From contig NC_135555.1 in NCBI RefSeq assembly GCF_964340395.1, forward strand, positions 26,534,725 through 26,598,724: a DNA stretch of 64,000 nucleotides, given 5' to 3'. Source of the stretch: Glandiceps talaboti (Eukaryota; Hemichordata; Enteropneusta; Spengelidae). Below, in pieces: positions 59,946-64,000 of the stretch. A program made the position numbers and the translations under genes. The notes beneath the pieces were generated by a model. The model was not told the origin of the DNA, did not search any database, and worked only from the letters and a program-made list of their open reading frames with translations. Each line of letters begins with the position of its first letter. The first letter of the stretch is position 1.

Positions 59946-60110
59946 TTATGTCATCTGATTGGTTATATGTTATGTCTTAATACCAGGTTTGAGTTGTCAA
60001 TTTTGATTGATGGTTAAGTAGATATACTTCAGTAAGTACAATACTGTGAGTACCTTTTAAATATGCAGCAAATACTACTCCTAAACATGGATAAACTCAA
60101 CTTATGCCCT
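59946..60110 (+). repeat. Dispersed family X, copy 3 (3' half)
   Basis: TTAATACCAGGTTTGAGTTG, ACTTCAGTAAGTACAATACT, GTGAGTACCTTTTAAATATG and CAGCAAATACTACTCCTAAA match 8625-8765 almost base for base. This is the closest pair in the family. Confidence 0.75.
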
Positions 60111-60310
60111 AAAATGTACTGCTTATCAGTTTGATTGGTTAGAATACAGTTGTGTAACAGTAGAGTATGGTAACTTGTTACAGAATCAGTGATTCAGAAA
60201 CAGTCCAATAGCTTAGCCTCTTCTCTATAATTCATGTATTGTCTTAATTAATACTGTCTAGAAAATGGTGAAACAAATGCATTATAAGCTCCTATTAGGA
60301 ATTCCTGAAA

Positions 60311-61040
60311 CATATCTCTGTGTGTTGGTTTGTGTCTACATGTGTATGTGTGTGTCTGTCTGTCTGTGTGTGTGTGTTTTGTGTCTGTGTCTATATGTGT
60401 GTGTCTGTCTCTATGTATGCATATATGTATATGTGTGTCTGTCTGTGTCTATATGTGTGTCTGTATGTATGTATGTATGGATGTATGTATGTATGTATGT
60501 ATGTATGTATGTATGTATGTATGTATGTATGTACTATGATGTGTCTGTCTGTATGTGTGTGTGTGTCTGTCCGTGTGTTTGTGTGTTTGTGTGTATGTTT
60601 GTGAGTCTGTCTATGTTTGTGTGTCTATGTATGTATGTATGTATGTATGTATATATGTGTGTGTGTATGTATGTATGTATGTATGTATGTATGTATGTAT
60701 GTATGTATGTATATATGTGTGTGTGTATGTATGTATGTATGTATGTATGTATATGTGTGTATGTATGTATGTATGTATGTATGTATGTATGTATGTATGT
60801 GTATGTCTGTGTTTGTGTATGTGTATCTGTCTGTCTGTCTGTCTGTCTGTGTCTGTGTGCGTCATGTGTCTGTATGTATGTGTATGTATCTGTATGTGTG
60901 TGTATCTGTCTGTGTTTGTGTATGTCTGTGTGTGTGTGTTTGTGTGTCTGTCTCTGTGTCTGTCTATGTGTATATGTGTGTCTGTATGTGTGTGTATATG
61001 TCTGTGTATGTATGTGTGTCTGTCTCTGTGTCTGTCATTA
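60311..61040. repeat. TATG/TGTC/TG microsatellite mosaic
   Basis: About 730 bp of (TATG)n blocks (60455-60535, 60630-60800) mixed with TGTC and TG runs, ending about 100 bases before exon D. Long open frames here encode only C, V, Y, M and L and are artefacts. Confidence 0.97.
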
Positions 61041-61147
61041 ATATCATGAGAAGCTTTGATTAGATTTTAGATGAATATATATAGAAATTAAAATAAAAAG
61101 TTGTTGAGTTATTGCCGACCATCTTATCTCCATTCCTTTTATTTCAG

Positions 61148-61319
61148 AATCTTAGAGGACCCCAATTCAAGAGGTTTGTTTATACAAGATGTTGAACCAT
61201 ACAGTTTTTCTGATTGTAGTATACCATCATCTAGCAGAGACTTTCAAAGGTACAAAGGTAATGGTAGGAGAAGAACAGACCTCCTAATGTACAATAATAA
61301 AACAACACATTGTAAGCAG
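61148..61319 (+). CDS. SMPD3: Neutral sphingomyelinase 2-like, exon D
   Basis: A 172-base exon with acceptor CTTTTATTTCAG| and donor AAGCAG|GTATGT, phase 2 in and phase 0 out. It encodes ILEDPNSRGLFIQDVEPYSF, then SDCSIPSSSRDFQRYKGNGR and RRTDLLMYNNKTTHCKQ. This matches the nSMase2 block with GNGRRIDYML, whose Asp is kept here (RRRTDLLM). The catalytic ...TDH... histidine and the C-terminus should be in the next exon, beyond the right edge. Together exons A-D give 552 bases, exactly 184 codons with no stop. Confidence 0.92.
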
Positions 61320-61691
61320 GTATGTAGCAAAACCTTAAAACTGTGAGTTACTAAGTTGTTGAAGTCCTGTTTAATACTGTTGCATACTGTAACTATAATT
61401 GCACACACAAATTTACTAATGGCATATTGGATGGACAGATATTTATAATTTCACATGTCATCAATGATGTATAAGAAGAGAGTACAGTATGCTTCTCTCC
61501 ATTTCTATTCAATGCCTAGAACAGTTCAGCTGTATGATTAAACCAATGGGTGATCAAGATCCATTGTGGATGGATCAAAACATAGCATTCGTTTTCAATT
61601 TACCATTCCAAAGTAACTATATTGTACTATCCTATTCATTCATGGAACAATGAACAATATGATCTCTATAAGAATAAGATTGTTGATTTCC
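61320..61691. other. Intronic DNA, no feature recognised
   Basis: AT-rich sequence after exon D and before the terminal array. I looked for the last nSMase2 exon (TDH-type motif) and did not find it here. Confidence 0.5.
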
Positions 61692-64000
61692 TGTAATAAT
61701 TCTGTTGTCATTTAGTATCAGACAGTATCATCCTGTAATAATTCTATTGTCATTTAGTATCAGACAGCATCATCCTTTAATAATTCTATTGTCATTTAGT
61801 ATCAGACAGCATCATCCTGTAATAATTCTATTGTCATTTAGTATCAGACACCATCATCCTCTAATAATTCTATTGTCATTTAGTATCAGACAGTATCATC
61901 CTGTAATAATTCTATTGTCATTTAGTATCAGACAGCATCATCCTGTAATAATTCTATTGTCATTTAGTATCAGACAGCATCATCCTTTAGTAATTCTATT
62001 GTCATTTAGTATCAGACAGCATCATCCTTTAGTAATTCTATTGTCATTTAGTATCAGACAGCATCATCCTGTAATAATTCTATTGTCATTTAGTATCAGA
62101 CAGTATCATCCTATAATAATTCTATTGTCATTTAGTATCAGACAGCATCATCCTTTAGTAATTCTATTGTCATTTAGTATCAGACAGCATCATCCTGTAA
62201 TAATTCTATTGTCATTTAGTATCAGACAGCATCATCCTGTAATAATTCTATTGTCATTTAGTATCAGACAGCATCATCCTGTAATAATTCTATTGTCATT
62301 TAGTATCAGACAGTATCATCCTCTAATAATTCTATTGTCATTTAGTATCAGACAGTATCATCCTATAATAATTCTATTGTCATTTAGTATCAGACAGCAT
62401 CATCCTGTAATAATTCTATTGTCATTTAGTATCAGACACCATCATCCTGTAATAATTTTATTGTCATTTAGTATCAGACAGCATCATCCTGTAATAATTC
62501 TATTGTCATTTAGTATCAGACAGTATCATCCTGTAATAATTCTATTGTCATTTAGTATCAAACAGCATCATCCTTTAGTAATTCTATTGTCATTTAGTAT
62601 CAGACAGCATCATCCTGTAATAATTCTATTGTCATTTAGTATCAGACAGCATCATCCTTTAGTAATTCTATTGTCATTTAGTATCAGACAGCATCATCCT
62701 GAAATAATTCTATTGTCATTTAGTATCAGACAGCATCATCCTCTAATAATTCTATTGTCATTTAGTATCAGACAGCATTATCCTTAAGTAATTCTATTGT
62801 CATTTAGTATCAGACAGCATCATCCTGAAATAATTCTATTGTCATTTAGTATCAGACAGCATCATCCTCTAATAATTCTATTGTCATTTAGTATCAGACA
62901 GTATCATCCTGTAATAATTCAATTGTCATTTAGTATCAGACAGCATTATCCTTTAGTAATTCTATTGTCATTTAGTATCAGACAGCATCATCCTCTAATA
63001 ATTCTATTGTCATTTAGTATCAGACAGCATCATCCTTTAATAATTCTATTGTCATTTAGTATCAGACAGCATCATCCTCTAATAATTCTATTGTCATTTA
63101 GTATCAGACAGCATCATCCTCTAATAATTCTATTGTCATTTAGTATCAGACACCATCATCCTCTAATAATTCTATTGTCATTTAGTATCAGACAGCATCA
63201 TCCTCTAATAATTCTATTGTCATTTAGTATCAGACAGCATCATCCTCTAATAATTCTATTGTCATTTAGTATCAGACAGCATCATCCTCTAATAATTCTA
63301 TTGTCATTTAGTATCAGACAGCATCATCCTCTAATAATTCTATTGTCATTTAGTATCAGACACCATCATCCTCTAATAATTCTATTGTCATTTAGTATCA
63401 GACAGCATCATCCTCTAATAATTCTATTGTCATTTAGTATCAGACAGCATCATCCTCTAATAATTCTATTGTCATTTAGTATCAGACAGCAGCATCCTCT
63501 AATAATTCTATTGTCATTTAGTATCAGACAGTATCATCCTGTAATAATTCTATTGTCATTTAGTATCAGACAGTATCATTCTCTAATAATTCTATTGTCA
63601 TTTAGTATCAGACAACATCATCCTGTAATAATTCTATTGTCATTTAGTATCAGACACCATCATCCTGTAATAATTCTATTGTCATTTAGTATCAGACAGC
63701 ATCATCCTGTAATAATTCTATTGTCATTTAGTATCAGACAGCATCATCCTGTAATAATTCTATTGTCATTTAGTATCAGACACCATCATCCTCTAATAAT
63801 TCTATTGTCATTTAGTATCAGACACCATCATCCTCTAATAATTCTATTGTCATTTAGTATCAGACAGCATCATCCTTTAGTAATTCTATTGTCATTTAGT
63901 ATCAGACAGCATCATCCTGTAATAATTCTATTGTCATTTAGTATCAGACAGTATCATCCTGTAATAATTCTATTGTCATTTAGTATCAGACACCATCATC
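61692..64000. repeat. 42-bp minisatellite, ~55 copies, runs off the window
   Basis: The unit is ATTCTATTGTCATTTAGTAT followed by CAGACAGCATCATCCTGTAATA. Variants are CCTGTAA/CCTCTAA/CCTTTAG and CAGC/CAGT/CACC. The CCTCTAA type dominates after about 62980. Each unit holds TATTGTCATTTAG, which resembles a 3' splice site. As 42 is a multiple of three, a long frame (61705-62787) is open, but it is only the repeat. Confidence 0.96.

Noticed and set aside
60265-61041. A 258-codon Cys/Val/Tyr/Met-rich frame
   Set aside because: Pure translation of TATG/TGTC/TG microsatellite.
61705-62787. A 360-codon SFSIRQHHPVIILL-type repeat protein
   Set aside because: Artefact of the 42-bp minisatellite; the repeat continues past the frame with stops in some units.
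1-64000. CRISPR array
   Set aside because: All arrays here are direct tandem repeats without unique spacers, in DNA with eukaryotic exons and LINEs.
1-64000. Several repeat periods are multiples of 14 or 28 (28, 42, 56, 84)
   Set aside because: Other arrays have 24, 29, 30, 31, 32, 34, 39, 40, 43, 54, 68 and 71 bp, so this looks like chance.

Overview
This 64-kb window is AT-rich animal nuclear DNA, most likely from an invertebrate. It carries spliced exons with GT-AG junctions, three kinds of LINE, a Penelope-like element with a GIY-YIG nuclease, and DNA transposons with TA or TTAA target duplications. A very large fraction, roughly 40% by my tally, is minisatellite. I cannot name the species. 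Several interspersed repeats start with a mini-hairpin followed by a TG-rich tract and ~150-bp modules. They resemble the non-autonomous Helentron/HINE or 'pearl' elements known from marine invertebrates such as bivalves, but that is inference.

The one host gene I can support is on the + strand: four consecutive internal exons of a neutral sphingomyelinase 2 (SMPD3/nSMase2-like) gene at 32613-32688, 47003-47152, 47914-48067 and 61148-61319. Their splice phases chain perfectly (0/1, 1/1, 1/2, 2/0) into 184 uninterrupted codons of the C-terminal half of the catalytic domain. The 5' exons lie upstream, in or before the window. The last exon, with the catalytic TDH histidine, lies past the right edge. 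The introns are 14.3, 0.76 and 13.1 kb.

Layout. 1-32 kb: upstream or early-intron DNA with minisatellites of 68, 56, 43, 25, 71 (partly inverted), 29, 28, 30, 32, 31, 84 and 28 bp. It also holds a 5'-truncated LINE (22.8-25.1 kb) split by a TTAA-flanked transposon, and a second LINE (27.0-30.2 kb) inside an 84-bp array. 32.6-47 kb: the first intron, with a pogo/Tigger-like element, a 147-bp repeat field hit by a Penelope-like element, a LINE relic, nested TIR elements and a 29-bp array. 47-48 kb: two exons around an intron that is almost wholly a 54-bp minisatellite copying the exon end and its 5' splice site. 48-61 kb: a long intron with a 346-bp hairpin, a 39-bp array split by an antisense LINE, a 5.2-kb 24-bp array, a 56-bp array born from LINE coding sequence, and TATG/TG microsatellite. 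61-64 kb: the last visible exon and a 42-bp array that runs off the end.

The most unusual features are the splice-donor minisatellite with an in-frame stop in each unit, the GDFH (not GDFN) catalytic motif of the sphingomyelinase, the LINE-derived minisatellite, the head-to-head inverted minisatellite, and two LINEs inserted into minisatellite arrays.
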